A DNA stretch of 64,000 nucleotides from Aerococcus sanguinicola (GTDB lineage Bacteria > Bacillota > Bacilli > Lactobacillales > Aerococcaceae): the NCBI RefSeq assembly GCF_008726925.1, contig NZ_VYWO01000001.1, positions 620,001 to 684,000 of the forward strand, in the 5' to 3' direction. The translations under genes were made by a program, and so were the position numbers. This document shows positions 26,432 to 35,552 of this stretch, one piece after another. Every line of letters starts with the position of its first letter. Within the stretch, counting starts at the first letter, position 1. Under the pieces are notes generated by a model. That model searched no databases. It worked only from the letters and a program-made list of their open reading frames with translations, and was not told the origin of the DNA.

Positions 26432-27556
26432 TTATACCAAATAGATTTGTTTCATATTATTTTTTACTCTCTCTGAAGAAAACATTTCTATTCTATTTAA
26501 ATTTGCGTCTCCTAATCTTTCTCTATATTTCTTATCCATACTTAACTTAACAATTGAATTGGAAATATGTTGAATGTCATATGGAGAAAATTTAATCTCG
26601 TTATCTCCTACAATTAAGTCTTTATTCCCTCTAACATCCGAAACAATACAAGGTAATCCAGCTGCCATTGCTTCCATTAATGAAACTGGTAACCCCTCTC
26701 TTTTAGATGGGAAAACAAAAATATCTGCTTGCTTTAAAATAGAAGCAATATCGGCTCTAAATCCTAATATATGAACATTATTGTCCAATCCTAATTGTAG
26801 TGCAAGTTCTTCAAGTTTGTGGTGATTAGGTCCTTCGCCACATATAACATAATGAATATTACTTTTATTAACTTCATTTAAGGCTTCTATAACAACTTTA
26901 TGGTTCTTATTATCATTCAACTCTCCAATTGATAATAAAATCATATCTGTATCGTTAATACCTAATTCAGTTCTAATGTTTGATGCTATTTCACCATTTT
27001 TAAATTTCTTAATATCTATACCTATACCTGGAACATATTCTACTTTAGGAGCTTTAAATCCCTTGGCTCTTTCATAGTCTTCCTGATTTATCGTTATCAA
27101 AATATCTGTATACCGCGCTAATATTTTTTCAACAGGATAAAAGATTAACCAGTTTTTTAAAGGAGCTCCATCATAGAAGTGAAAGCCATGAGCAGTATAG
27201 ATAACTTTTGTCCTAGATTGACGAAAGGCCAGACGGCATAATGCTGCGCCTATTGGTGAATGGCAATGAACTAAATCGTAATTTTTTTCAGCTAGTTTTT
27301 TAGATAATTGATAAGATTTGATGATATCCCCAATTTTGCTCATTTGTCTTGGTATGGGTAGGTGATAGTAGGAAACATCTAAATCGTGGAGTTTTTGCTT
27401 GAAAGCTTCAATTTTAGCATCTGTGGTCGTACTGCGATCCTCAAAATTACAGGCAACATCCACTTGATAGCCTAAGTCTTTTAGAATTTCAATATTATTC
27501 ATATTAAACATATCAATCATTGAAGCCACTGAGGCATACATCAAAGCTTTTTTCAT
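26432..27556 (-). CDS. Glycosyltransferase family 4 (EpsD/EpsF type)
   Basis: A 374-aa GT-B enzyme. The N-terminal half has MYASVASMIDMFNMNNIEIL and VHCHSPIGAALCRLA; the donor half has ELNDNKNHKVVIEAL, VICGEGPNHHKLEEL and SKREGLPVSLMEAMAAGLP with the conserved acidic pair. It probably adds the second sugar after the initiating transferase, because it directly follows the initiation genes in the operon. Confidence 0.9.
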   Translation of the reverse strand: MKKALMYASVASMIDMFNMNNIEILKDLGYQVDVACNFEDRSTTTDAKIEAFKQKLHDLDVSYYHLPIPRQMSKIGDIIKSYQLSKKLAEKNYDLVHCHSPIGAALCRLAFRQSRTKVIYTAHGFHFYDGAPLKNWLIFYPVEKILARYTDILITINQEDYERAKGFKAPKVEYVPGIGIDIKKFKNGEIASNIRTELGINDTDMILLSIGELNDNKNHKVVIEALNEVNKSNIHYVICGEGPNHHKLEELALQLGLDNNVHILGFRADIASILKQADIFVFPSKREGLPVSLMEAMAAGLPCIVSDVRGNKDLIVGDNEIKFSPYDIQHISNSIVKLSMDKKYRERLGDANLNRIEMFSSERVKNNMKQIYLV

Positions 27557-27566
27557 TAACTTCCTC

Positions 27567-28193
27567 CTAATAGCTTAGCATTTTAGCGGGATTCCCCACA
27601 TAGGTTCCTGACTCTATAATGCTATCAATACAAACCGTACTTGCACCAATTATTACATCCCTAGCAATGCTGCAATTATTAATGATAGTCGCATTAATAC
27701 CTAACCAGGTTCGCTCTCCCACAGTTACTGTTCCTGCCGATCTGACACCAGGTGATAGATGAACGAAATTACCAATATTATTATCATGATCAACGGAGCA
27801 AGCTGTATTTAAGATACAACCATCACCTATAGTCGTTGACGGATTGATTACAACTTGAGCAAAGACAACTGATCCCTCACCAATAGATACATCTCGTCCA
27901 ATAATTGCGCTCGGATGGATTACTGTAGCTAAACGGTAGCCAGCCTTTTTGATTTCACTTTGAATTTTTTCCCGAGTCATATTATCACCAATCGCTACAA
28001 TAAATTCTGATTCATCAGGATTGAAATCAGCATAATCGCAGCTGCCAGCAATAACTTCTAGACCTAGGAGTTCTTCACCGATTTTATGGTCATCAAGGAA
28101 GTAAATCGCTTGCCATTGATCCATAAGTAAGGCCGCATCAGCAACGACTTTTCCATGACCACCTGCTCCAATAATATAAAGCTTAGTCTTCAT
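27567..28193 (-). CDS. Sugar O/N-acetyltransferase, PglD/NeuD family
   Basis: A 208-aa left-handed beta-helix acetyltransferase. An N-terminal Rossmann-like part (KLYIIGAGGHGKVVADA) is followed by hexapeptide repeats (IIGRDVSIGEGSVVFAQV, IGDGCILNTACSVDHDN with the catalytic His). With the aminotransferase and dehydratase of this operon it fits synthesis of UDP-N,N'-diacetylbacillosamine or a similar amino sugar. The start overlaps the sugar-transferase gene by 11 bp. Confidence 0.9.
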   Translation of the reverse strand: MKTKLYIIGAGGHGKVVADAALLMDQWQAIYFLDDHKIGEELLGLEVIAGSCDYADFNPDESEFIVAIGDNMTREKIQSEIKKAGYRLATVIHPSAIIGRDVSIGEGSVVFAQVVINPSTTIGDGCILNTACSVDHDNNIGNFVHLSPGVRSAGTVTVGERTWLGINATIINNCSIARDVIIGASTVCIDSIIESGTYVGNPAKMLSY

Positions 28194-28800
28194 CTACTTC
28201 ATTCCCCTTAAAGGCTACCATTGTTGCAGCATTCTCATTATTTATCCCATCCTTAGTCAAAACTGTCTTTACCGTTTTGACTAGAATTTTAATATCTAAC
28301 CACAAGGAAACATGGTTGGCGTAATAGATGTCATAGTTGAAGCGTTCTTTCCAAGTTGTTGCATTTCGCCCATTGACTTGTGCGAGGCCCGTTAGACCTG
28401 GCCGAACTTGATGTCTTTGTTTTTGCTTTTCATCATACAGCTTTAAGTAATCAATAAGTAAGGGCCTAGGCCCCACAAAACTCATATCCCCTTTAATGAT
28501 ATTGAATAATTCTGGGAGTTCGTCTAGAGAAGTTGAACGCAATTTTTTCCCAAAGTCTGTTAGACGCACAGAATCTGCTAATAAATTTCCGTCTTCATCA
28601 CGTTCATCCGTCATGGAACGAAATTTATACATAGCAAAGATTTTCTCATTTTTACCTGGGCGTAGCTGCTTAAAGAGAACAGGACTACCTAATTTATTGT
28701 GGACTAAAATCGCTGTCACCACCATAACAGGTGATAAAAGAAGCAAAGCAATAAAGGCTAAGCAGAAATCTATTCCTCTTTTAAGGAAATTTCTATACAT
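28183..28800 (-). CDS. Initiating undecaprenyl-phosphate sugar transferase (PglC/EpsL type)
   Basis: A 205-aa monotopic phosphoglycosyl transferase. One N-terminal hydrophobic segment (about 8-33) is followed by GSPVLFKQLRPGKNEKIF, MYKFRSMTDERDEDG, LRSTSLDELPELFNIIKGD (catalytic Asp-Glu) and FVGPRPLL and RPGLTGLAQVNGRN. It transfers a sugar-1-phosphate from a UDP-sugar to the lipid carrier, the first step of repeat-unit synthesis. Confidence 0.94.
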   Translation of the reverse strand: MYRNFLKRGIDFCLAFIALLLLSPVMVVTAILVHNKLGSPVLFKQLRPGKNEKIFAMYKFRSMTDERDEDGNLLADSVRLTDFGKKLRSTSLDELPELFNIIKGDMSFVGPRPLLIDYLKLYDEKQKQRHQVRPGLTGLAQVNGRNATTWKERFNYDIYYANHVSLWLDIKILVKTVKTVLTKDGINNENAATMVAFKGNEVDED

Positions 28801-28806
28801 GTTTTA

Positions 28807-29919
28807 TCAGCTCCATAATGATTTAATGATGCTAATGATACGTGTGATTTCTTCATCAGTCATCTTAGTATCGCTTGGTAAACAGAGCCCACGATTAAAT
28901 AAATCTTCAGCAACTTCTCCCCCTATCACATCGCAGTCACTGAATACAGGTTGTAGATGCATAGGCTTCCAAATAGGTCGTGATTCGATATTCTCTTTTT
29001 CGAGCGCATCCATCACCATAGTAGGCGTCACTCGAGATTCTTGATCGATTAACATCGCTGATAACCAATAATTCGAACGCTCATTATCGAATTCAGTGAT
29101 CATTTGAATATCATCAATCGTTTGGAAAGCTTCTTGGTATCGTTGGAAGATGTGACGTTTTTGCGCAACCCGTTCATCTAGTACCTTAAGCTGTCCACGA
29201 CCAATGCCAGCTACAATATTACTCATCCGATAATTGTAGCCAATCTCTTTATGTTCATAGTGACGTTCGTTCTCACGTGCTTGAGTGGCCCAAAAACGGG
29301 CTTTATCCGTAATTGCTGCATCATGAGCAACTAACATCCCTCCACCAGACGTTGTAATAATTTTATTCCCATTGAAAGAGTAAATGCCGTAGTCGCCAAA
29401 AGTTCCAGTGTATTGGCCCTTATAAATTGTCCCAAGACTTTCAGCAGCATCTTCAATTAAGGGTACACCGTGCTCGTCACAGATCGCCTTAATTTCATCA
29501 ATTTTAGCGGCTAAACCATACAGATGAACAGCAATGACGGCTTTAGGTTGATATTTAGTGAAAGCCTCTTCTAAGCGTTTAGGGTCCATATTCCAACTTC
29601 CAGGTTCAGAATCAATGAATACAGGTTTTCCTCCTTCATAAACAATTGGATTGGCAGAGGCTGAGAAAGTTAAACTTTGACAAAAGACAATATCTCCTGG
29701 CTTAACGCCAACATGTTTTAAGGCTAGGTGAATGGCTGATGTTCCAGAAACAAGAGCTGTTGCATTCTCAATTCCAACTTTTTCGGCTAATTCTGCCTCA
29801 AATTGATTAACATTCTCACCTAGCGGAGCAATCCAATTGGTATCAAAAGCTTCTTGAACGAAAGCTTGTTCATAGCCTTCAGAACTCATATGTGGTGATG
29901 CTAAATAGATTCTTTCCAT
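28807..29919 (-). CDS. DegT/DnrJ/EryC1-family sugar aminotransferase (PglE/EpsN type)
   Basis: A 370-aa PLP enzyme. It has the family motifs SGTSAIHLALKHVGV, LIEDAAESLGTIY and GIYSFNGNKIITTSGGG (the Lys in SFNGNK binds PLP). It would transaminate the 4-keto sugar made by the dehydratase. The order dehydratase, aminotransferase, transferase, acetyltransferase matches bacillosamine-type pathways in other Firmicutes EPS operons. Confidence 0.93.
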   Translation of the reverse strand: MERIYLASPHMSSEGYEQAFVQEAFDTNWIAPLGENVNQFEAELAEKVGIENATALVSGTSAIHLALKHVGVKPGDIVFCQSLTFSASANPIVYEGGKPVFIDSEPGSWNMDPKRLEEAFTKYQPKAVIAVHLYGLAAKIDEIKAICDEHGVPLIEDAAESLGTIYKGQYTGTFGDYGIYSFNGNKIITTSGGGMLVAHDAAITDKARFWATQARENERHYEHKEIGYNYRMSNIVAGIGRGQLKVLDERVAQKRHIFQRYQEAFQTIDDIQMITEFDNERSNYWLSAMLIDQESRVTPTMVMDALEKENIESRPIWKPMHLQPVFSDCDVIGGEVAEDLFNRGLCLPSDTKMTDEEITRIISIIKSLWS

Positions 29920-30012
29920 TTGTCTAAATTACTCCCTTACTTTCAAAAAAGTGAGTTCAAATTGAACTCACTTAAATACTCAAAGAAGAATGAGTTCTTC
30001 TTTATTCTAAAG

Positions 30013-31812
30013 TTACACATCCCGGTGAACAAAGCTAGTCAATTTCTCGTTGAGGTCGCCCCGGTCTGTGACGAGGTCTAGGCTATCAACGAAGGCTTTG
30101 ATTTCTTCCAGGCTCTTGTTGTGGACGCGGCCAACGAAGATGTTTTCGTCGATTTGCCGGTCGGTGGTTTCGTCGTTGAGGAGGAGTTCTTCGTAGAGCT
30201 TCTCCCCTGGCCGCATGCCGGTATAGGTGATTTCAATCTCGTCTTCCGAGTGACCGGACAGGGCAATCATCTTCTTGGCCAAGTCCTTGATGTAGACTTC
30301 TTCACCCATGTTGAGGATAAAGAGTTCGCCCCCTTCTGCCAGGGCACCGGCTTGGATCACCAAGCGGCTGGCTTCGGGGATGGTCATGAAGTAGCGGCGC
30401 ATGTCGGGATGGGTCACGGTGACCGGTCCCCCTGCTGCAATTTGCTTTTTGAAGAGCGGGATGACCGAGCCCCGGCTGCCCAGGACATTGCCGAAGCGGA
30501 CGGCGGAGAAGGTGGTCTGGCTGTCCTTGTTGAGGCCAGTGACAATCATCTCAGCAATGCGCTTGGTCGCTCCCATGACATTCGGCGGGTTGTTGGCCTT
30601 ATCGGTTGAGATCATGACGAACTTCTTGACGCCAGCTTTTTCTGCTGCTTTGGCCACATTGTAGGTCCCATAGATGTTGTTCTTCACAGCTTCTGTTGGG
30701 TTCCATTCCATGAGGGGCACGTGCTTGTGGGCCGCGGCATGGTAGACAATGTCTGGCTGGTAGCGCTGCATGAGGAAGTCCAAGTGTTCCCTGTCCTGGA
30801 TATCAGCAATCACGGGCGTAATCTTGATATTAGATTGGCCCAGATTGCGGAGCTCCTGGTTGATCAGGTAGATAGAATTCTCCCCATGGCCGAGGAGGAT
30901 CAATTGGGCTGGGCCGAAACGAATGATTTGTCGGCAGATTTCCGACCCGATCGAGCCCCCTGCCCCTGTAACCAAAATCACCTGGTTGGAGATGGAATCG
31001 ATAACGGGTTCATCGTCCAGTTCAATTTCCTTTCGCCCTAAGAGGTCAGAGATTTCAATCTCCTTCATGGCCATCTTGTATTCACCGGCCAGAAGGCGTT
31101 CTACTGCCGGCATCTGGTTGACTGTGATATCCAAATCATTGCCCATGCGGACGACTTGTTCTACAACTTCTGCCGGCATGGAAGGCGCCGTAATGGTGAT
31201 CATATCGATCCGCTTCTTGTCGACAATCTGTGGGATATCGTCCAGCTTTCCGAGGATGGGAACGCCTTTGATATAGATATTTTGCTTCTGAGGATCGTTG
31301 TCCACGGCCCCAATGATAGCATATTTCTCCGGATGCTTGGAGAAGTTCTCAATGAAGAGATTGCCTGCTTGGCCTGCCCCCACAATGAGGAGCCGGGTTG
31401 CTTCCTGCTCAGCCAGCTTGACCCCGTTCTTCCGGTCGATATAGAGCCGCCAGATGACCCGGGTCAGTAACATTCCTACAATGGCAAAGAGAGTCAAGAG
31501 GAAGAGGTAGCGGTGGCTGATGACCGTGAAGAGAATGGTCCCTGCAATGAAGGCCCCTGCTCCTGCCAGAAGGTTGCTAATCACAATTTCCTGGGCATCT
31601 CTTAGGCCGAAGAAACGGACCAGGGCAGAGAAGTTATGGAAGTAGAGCCCTGCTAGGACGTAGATCAGATAGTAGATTCCGGTAATCAGCGAATAGTGGC
31701 TGAAGTCGGTTTGCACATAGTAACTGATTAAATAAACCGTTAAGAGAGCCCCAATGCCCACACAGACCAAGTCGTTGAGCATGAGGATGAGTTTTTTTGT
31801 TTTCCGAGACAT
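30013..31812 (-). CDS. Membrane UDP-sugar 4,6-dehydratase (PglF/CapD/EpsC type)
   Basis: A 599-aa protein with four N-terminal membrane segments (about 1-125), a CoA-binding-like Rossmann segment (RLLIVGAGQAGNLF) and a C-terminal SDR domain with VLVTGAGGSIGSEICRQI, HAAAHKHVPLME and TDKANNPPNVMGATKR, the non-canonical active site of this family. It converts UDP-GlcNAc to the 4-keto-6-deoxy sugar used by the downstream aminotransferase. GC content is higher than in the distal cassette. Confidence 0.94.
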   Translation of the reverse strand: MSRKTKKLILMLNDLVCVGIGALLTVYLISYYVQTDFSHYSLITGIYYLIYVLAGLYFHNFSALVRFFGLRDAQEIVISNLLAGAGAFIAGTILFTVISHRYLFLLTLFAIVGMLLTRVIWRLYIDRKNGVKLAEQEATRLLIVGAGQAGNLFIENFSKHPEKYAIIGAVDNDPQKQNIYIKGVPILGKLDDIPQIVDKKRIDMITITAPSMPAEVVEQVVRMGNDLDITVNQMPAVERLLAGEYKMAMKEIEISDLLGRKEIELDDEPVIDSISNQVILVTGAGGSIGSEICRQIIRFGPAQLILLGHGENSIYLINQELRNLGQSNIKITPVIADIQDREHLDFLMQRYQPDIVYHAAAHKHVPLMEWNPTEAVKNNIYGTYNVAKAAEKAGVKKFVMISTDKANNPPNVMGATKRIAEMIVTGLNKDSQTTFSAVRFGNVLGSRGSVIPLFKKQIAAGGPVTVTHPDMRRYFMTIPEASRLVIQAGALAEGGELFILNMGEEVYIKDLAKKMIALSGHSEDEIEITYTGMRPGEKLYEELLLNDETTDRQIDENIFVGRVHNKSLEEIKAFVDSLDLVTDRGDLNEKLTSFVHRDV

Positions 31813-31873
31813 GTGTCACTTCCTATTCTAATTCTAAAACTTCCAGGAAGAGTCATAGGCTAATTAAGTCGTC

Positions 31874-32605
31874 TTATTCTTCCTCATGGCCATAACCATA
31901 GCCATAACCATAACCCGCATGGGCCTTGGACACGCCATTGAAGACCACACCCAGGATGTTGGCCTCTGCGGCATCGAGTTGGTCCTTGGCCTTGACGATA
32001 TTGGGCCGCTCAGCGATACCTTCCCGGGCCACGAAGACCACGCCGTCCACCTTGCGCGAGAGGATCTGCGCATCGGCCACTGAGAGCAGGGGTGGCGCGT
32101 CATAGATGACTAGGTCGAACATGGTCTCCAGGGTCTTCATGAGATCATTCATCTTATTGGACTGGAGCAGTTCCGAGGGGTTAGGTGGCTTAGGACCAGC
32201 TGCCAGGACATAGACATTGGCTTCTGGCACATAGCGGATCATGTCCATGGTCTGCGCTTCAGACTGGGTTAAGAGATTGGTCAGGCCGTAATTGGTCTTC
32301 AAGTTGAAGGTGTTCCGAACGGTTGGCTTGCGCATGTCGGCATCAACCAGGAGGACCCGCTTGCCGGTGTCCGCCATGACGGAGGCCAGGTTAGCGGCGA
32401 CCGTGGACTTACCTTCGAAGGGTCCAGTTGAGGTTAACATCAGGGAATGAAGAGTCCCATCCACCATGGAGAATTCAATATTGGTCCGCACGGTCCGGAA
32501 GGCTTCCGAGGTCGGATGGTTAGGCTTGACCGCCGTAATCATGGAGGCCCCCAGACGCTGGTTGCGGTTGAGTTGTTCGAGTTTCTTGCCTTTGCGGTTA
32601 AACAT
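31874..32605 (-). CDS. Capsule/EPS tyrosine autokinase (CpsD/CapB/Wze type)
   Basis: A 243-aa BY-kinase. It has Walker A TSTGPFEGKSTVAANLA, Walker A' VLLVDADMRKP and Walker B VIYDAPPLLSVAD. The C-terminus is a Gly-Tyr cluster (GYGYGYGYGHEEE) that serves as the autophosphorylation site. It works with the membrane activator encoded immediately upstream; the genes overlap by one base (TAATG). The kinase controls polymerisation and export of the polysaccharide. Confidence 0.95.
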   Translation of the reverse strand: MFNRKGKKLEQLNRNQRLGASMITAVKPNHPTSEAFRTVRTNIEFSMVDGTLHSLMLTSTGPFEGKSTVAANLASVMADTGKRVLLVDADMRKPTVRNTFNLKTNYGLTNLLTQSEAQTMDMIRYVPEANVYVLAAGPKPPNPSELLQSNKMNDLMKTLETMFDLVIYDAPPLLSVADAQILSRKVDGVVFVAREGIAERPNIVKAKDQLDAAEANILGVVFNGVSKAHAGYGYGYGYGHEEE

Positions 32606-33372
32606 TAGTCCTCGCCTCCTTTGCGCCGGCGGAAGGTCCGACGTGCTTCTGAAGTTTTTTGGCTCGAGAGAGACTTGAGCCGGGATTCAGCGACTTCTTT
32701 GTCTGAGATTTCAGGGATCATGCCCAAGACGGGAAGGCCGATCTCATCGAAGAAGGCCTCGTCCTTAACGGTCCGGTCTGTTGCATAGCGGATAAGCTGC
32801 CAGATGACGCCAATCGCGCCTCCGATAATGGCCCCAATTAAGAGGTTGAGAATCGGTTTGGGCGAGACGGGTCCTTGGGCAGGTTCCGCAACGGTCAGGA
32901 TCGACACGTTGTTAACATTCATAATCCGCTTGACTTCTTCAGAGAAGTGCTTGGCAATGGAATTCGCCAGGGTCGCCGACACTTTAGGTGAGGTACTCTG
33001 AACCGTTACCGAGAAGACCAGGGAGTTGTTGTCGTTTTGCACACTGATCATGTCGTTGAGTTCTTGCACACTCAGGTCCACACCGGTTTCCTCAATCACC
33101 TTCTCCAAGACGACAGGCTTCTTGATGATGCTCTGATAGGTATTCAAGAGCGTCAAGTTCGCCTGGAGGGTGGATTGGTCCACCTGTTCACTGTTTGAGT
33201 TGGTGTCATTAACCACCAAGTCGGTCGTTGATTGATACTTAGGTGTCATCACGACAAAGGTGAGCACGGCTGCGATAGCCAAGCCTGCCACGGTGGTGAC
33301 GATAATGCGTCCTAAGCCCTGCCGTAGAATATGAAAGAGTTCTACTAGCGAGATTTCTTCAGTCGTTTCCAT
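32605..33372 (-). CDS. Polysaccharide chain-length/kinase activator (CpsC/CapA/Wzz type)
   Basis: A 255-aa membrane protein with two membrane segments (about 19-40 and 175-198) around an extracellular Wzz domain (YQSTTDLVVNDTNSNSEQ). A Pro-rich turn (GPVSPKPILN) precedes the second segment. The cytosolic tail activates the adjacent tyrosine kinase. First gene of the operon; a hairpin lies ~50 bp upstream of its start. Confidence 0.93.
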   Translation of the reverse strand: METTEEISLVELFHILRQGLGRIIVTTVAGLAIAAVLTFVVMTPKYQSTTDLVVNDTNSNSEQVDQSTLQANLTLLNTYQSIIKKPVVLEKVIEETGVDLSVQELNDMISVQNDNNSLVFSVTVQSTSPKVSATLANSIAKHFSEEVKRIMNVNNVSILTVAEPAQGPVSPKPILNLLIGAIIGGAIGVIWQLIRYATDRTVKDEAFFDEIGLPVLGMIPEISDKEVAESRLKSLSSQKTSEARRTFRRRKGGED

Positions 33373-33419
33373 ATTGCCTCCTCATCGGTGCCCCTTAGCG
33401 GTCACCGGCTTCTATTCAC

Positions 33420-33458
33420 AAAAAAAGGTCGTCTAAAGTCAGGTCTCTTTTAGCCGAC
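33420..33458 (-). terminator. Leader hairpin (possible attenuator) of the polysaccharide operon
   Basis: On the minus strand GTCGGCTAAA pairs with TTTAGACGAC (one mismatch) and is followed by C then seven T residues. It lies between the -10 box at 33491-33496 and the first gene, so it could stop most transcripts unless overcome. The other strand is also T-rich after the stem, so it might serve opposite-strand transcripts instead. Confidence 0.65.
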
Positions 33459-33490
33459 ACTTTTTTACACTATCTATAATCTTAAAGGAA

Positions 33491-33496
33491 ATTATA
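33491..33496 (-). promoter_or_regulatory. -10 box of the polysaccharide operon promoter
   Basis: TATAAT on the minus strand, 119 bp upstream of the first gene. The -35 region (TGTGAA at 17 bp) is poor, which fits an activated promoter. GTGTGAAAAAAGAGTGAAA forms a short direct repeat upstream. Confidence 0.6.
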
Positions 33497-33526
33497 AGAT
33501 ATTTCACTCTTTTTTCACACTTTTTT

Positions 33527-33543
33527 TGTTACAAATCTGTGAC
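33527..33543 (+). promoter_or_regulatory. WalR-like box upstream of the polysaccharide operon
   Basis: TGTTAC-AAATC-TGTGAC fits the WalR pattern TGTWAH-N5-TGTWAH with one mismatch in the second half. It lies ~30 bp upstream of the -10 box. Weak on its own. Confidence 0.35.
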
Positions 33544-33619
33544 AGTATACATTAATTTAACAATCCCTCCTCTAACTAAACGATTGTGCGATTAATAGAT
33601 TGCTTGATGCCTATATGAA

Positions 33620-34110
33620 TTAGCCTCATGAGCATCCGTTTTGCTTTTGAAGTTGGTCCTTAACAAGTCAATCACTTGCCTATTGGATGGGCCAACGGAC
33701 TAAAGAAATCCCCTTAGCGTAGTTTTTCTAGCCTCTACTCTAAGGGGAACTTTGTTAGCTATTATTTTATAGCCCGAATGTAATTAACTAAGCACCAGTC
33801 ATGGCGGCCATATTTTTTGAGCAGTAGCGGAGTTTGAGTTTGGTTGTTAGCCGCGAACAAGCACGGCCAAGGGTGAGAGCAAGAGCGGTGAGCTTTGGAT
33901 GCTTGGAGTAAGACGGAATAAGGGCAAGTACCACTTGCACGTTTCCGACTTACGAAAGCACTCCAAAGCTGCTCTTGCGAACCCGACTAAAGAGAATTAC
34001 GGATCGTAGGCGAATAGCCGTACGATCCGTTTGAATCTCGCTAGGTGAGAGACCTTGGCTCGAACCGATTCCGCGGCTTATTAACGACCAAACTCAAAGC
34101 GGAGCGAATG
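33620..34110. repeat. Composite palindromic element (type C copy) with nested hairpins
   Basis: The outer arms GAGTTTGGTTGTTA (near 33835) and TTAACGACCAAACTC (near 34084-34098) match those of the 7.4-8.0 kb elements. Nested inside are GGCAAGTACCACTTGC, a CTTTGGA/TCCAAAG pair and a GGATCGTA.../TACGATCC pair. The junction sequence is present in inverted orientation at 33979-33989. A fragment with GAGCATCCGTTTTGCTTTTGA at 33629 matches 7430. It lies directly downstream of the symporter gene. Confidence 0.75.
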
Positions 34111-34136
34111 CTCTCTAGCACTATTGGGATACGGTT

Positions 34137-35552
34137 TTATTTCCAATAATCGAGCTGGCTGTCGTCGAGTCCGATATCGCGGGCGTAGAAGACTGCTTTT
34201 TGTCCTGCTCGGCGTTGCTTGTTGTAGTCGCTGAGGGCAGCCAGGGCTGTTTTAGACAGAATCAGGATGGATGGCAAGTTGATCAGGGCCATCAGTGCCA
34301 TCATGACATCCGCCATGAGCCAGACCAGGTCCGCTTCTTGGATGGCGCCGAGGAAGATGATCCCAGCAGCGGTCAAGCGGAAGGCGACCATGAAGGAGGC
34401 CCGGGGCATTTTGCCGAAGATATAGGCCAGGTTGTTATCCACATAGTAGAGGTTACCGATCAGAGTCGTGAAGCCAAAGAGCATGAGCGAGATGGTGATG
34501 AAGAGGTTGCCGTAGCCGCCCAGGAAGGTGGAGAGGGCGGCTTGGACATAGGGCGCTCCTGATAGTTCAGCCGCTGGTTGGACGCCTGAGCTCAGGCACA
34601 TGAAGGCTGTGGCCGAGCAGATGACCAGGGTATCAATGAAGACGGACATCATTTGAACCAGACCTTGTTTGACCGGATGGGAGACATGGGCAGCGGCTGC
34701 AGCATTCGGAGCAGACCCAATCCCCGCTTCGTTGGAGAAGAGTCCCCGCTTGATCCCGTACATCATGCTGGAACCAGCGATCCCGGAGAAGATGGCCTTG
34801 AAGTTGAAGGCATCCTGGAAGATGAGCTTGAAGACGGTCGGCATGTAGTTGAGGTTGAGGATAATCATCAGAACAGCAACCGCCACATAGATCATCCCCA
34901 TGAAGGGCACGAGGAAGCTGGTGAACTGGATAATCCGCTTACCCCCACCTAGTACGCAGTAGGCCGTCACGAGGGCCAGGCCGGCGCCGACAATAATTGG
35001 CGTCCACTGAGGGCTGTAAAAGTCATAGACCTGGAAGGAGTCGCGCAGGTTGAAGGCAGCCAGCATGTTGAAGCCCACCGCATAGGTCAGGATCAGGAAG
35101 ATGGAGAAGATAATCCCTAGGGTCCGGCTGTGGAGGGCCGATTCGATATAGTAGGAAGGTCCCCCATAGCTCTCGCCATAGATGTCCCGGCGCTTATAGA
35201 TCTGGGCCAAGGTCGATTCAATGAAGGCGGAGGCGCCACCGATCAGGGCCACCACCCACATCCAGAAGACCGCCCCGTAGCCACCCAGGCAGATGGCAGT
35301 GGCGACCCCCACAATGTTCCCCGTCCCCACCCGGGAAGCGGTTGAAATCATCAGGGCCTGGAAGGAAGACACCGATCCCTCTTCTTCCGGCGCCTCTAGC
35401 ACCACCTGGATGGCTTCCTTCAAGTTACTCAATTGGACAAATTTGGTTCGGAATGTGAAATAAAGGCCGATTCCAAGTAATAAGACAATCAGGACTGGAT
35501 AGTATAGGAAGTCGCTGATAGGACTTAGGAATCCTGTGATCATTTCTGACAT
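34137..35552 (-). CDS. Alanine/glycine:sodium symporter (AGCS family, AlsT type)
   Basis: A 471-aa amino acid/cation symporter with ~11 membrane segments. Family motifs are SRVGTGNIVGVATAICLGG near the N-terminus and GLFSNEAGIGSAPNAAAAA in the middle. It imports alanine or glycine with Na+ or H+. Single gene; no intrinsic terminator other than the palindromic element that follows it. Confidence 0.93.
   Translation of the reverse strand: MSEMITGFLSPISDFLYYPVLIVLLLGIGLYFTFRTKFVQLSNLKEAIQVVLEAPEEEGSVSSFQALMISTASRVGTGNIVGVATAICLGGYGAVFWMWVVALIGGASAFIESTLAQIYKRRDIYGESYGGPSYYIESALHSRTLGIIFSIFLILTYAVGFNMLAAFNLRDSFQVYDFYSPQWTPIIVGAGLALVTAYCVLGGGKRIIQFTSFLVPFMGMIYVAVAVLMIILNLNYMPTVFKLIFQDAFNFKAIFSGIAGSSMMYGIKRGLFSNEAGIGSAPNAAAAAHVSHPVKQGLVQMMSVFIDTLVICSATAFMCLSSGVQPAAELSGAPYVQAALSTFLGGYGNLFITISLMLFGFTTLIGNLYYVDNNLAYIFGKMPRASFMVAFRLTAAGIIFLGAIQEADLVWLMADVMMALMALINLPSILILSKTALAALSDYNKQRRAGQKAVFYARDIGLDDSQLDYWK

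Noticed and set aside
30121..30609. Long plus-strand frames opposite the sugar dehydratase
   Set aside because: Typical antisense shadows in GC-richer genes; no start signals or family match.
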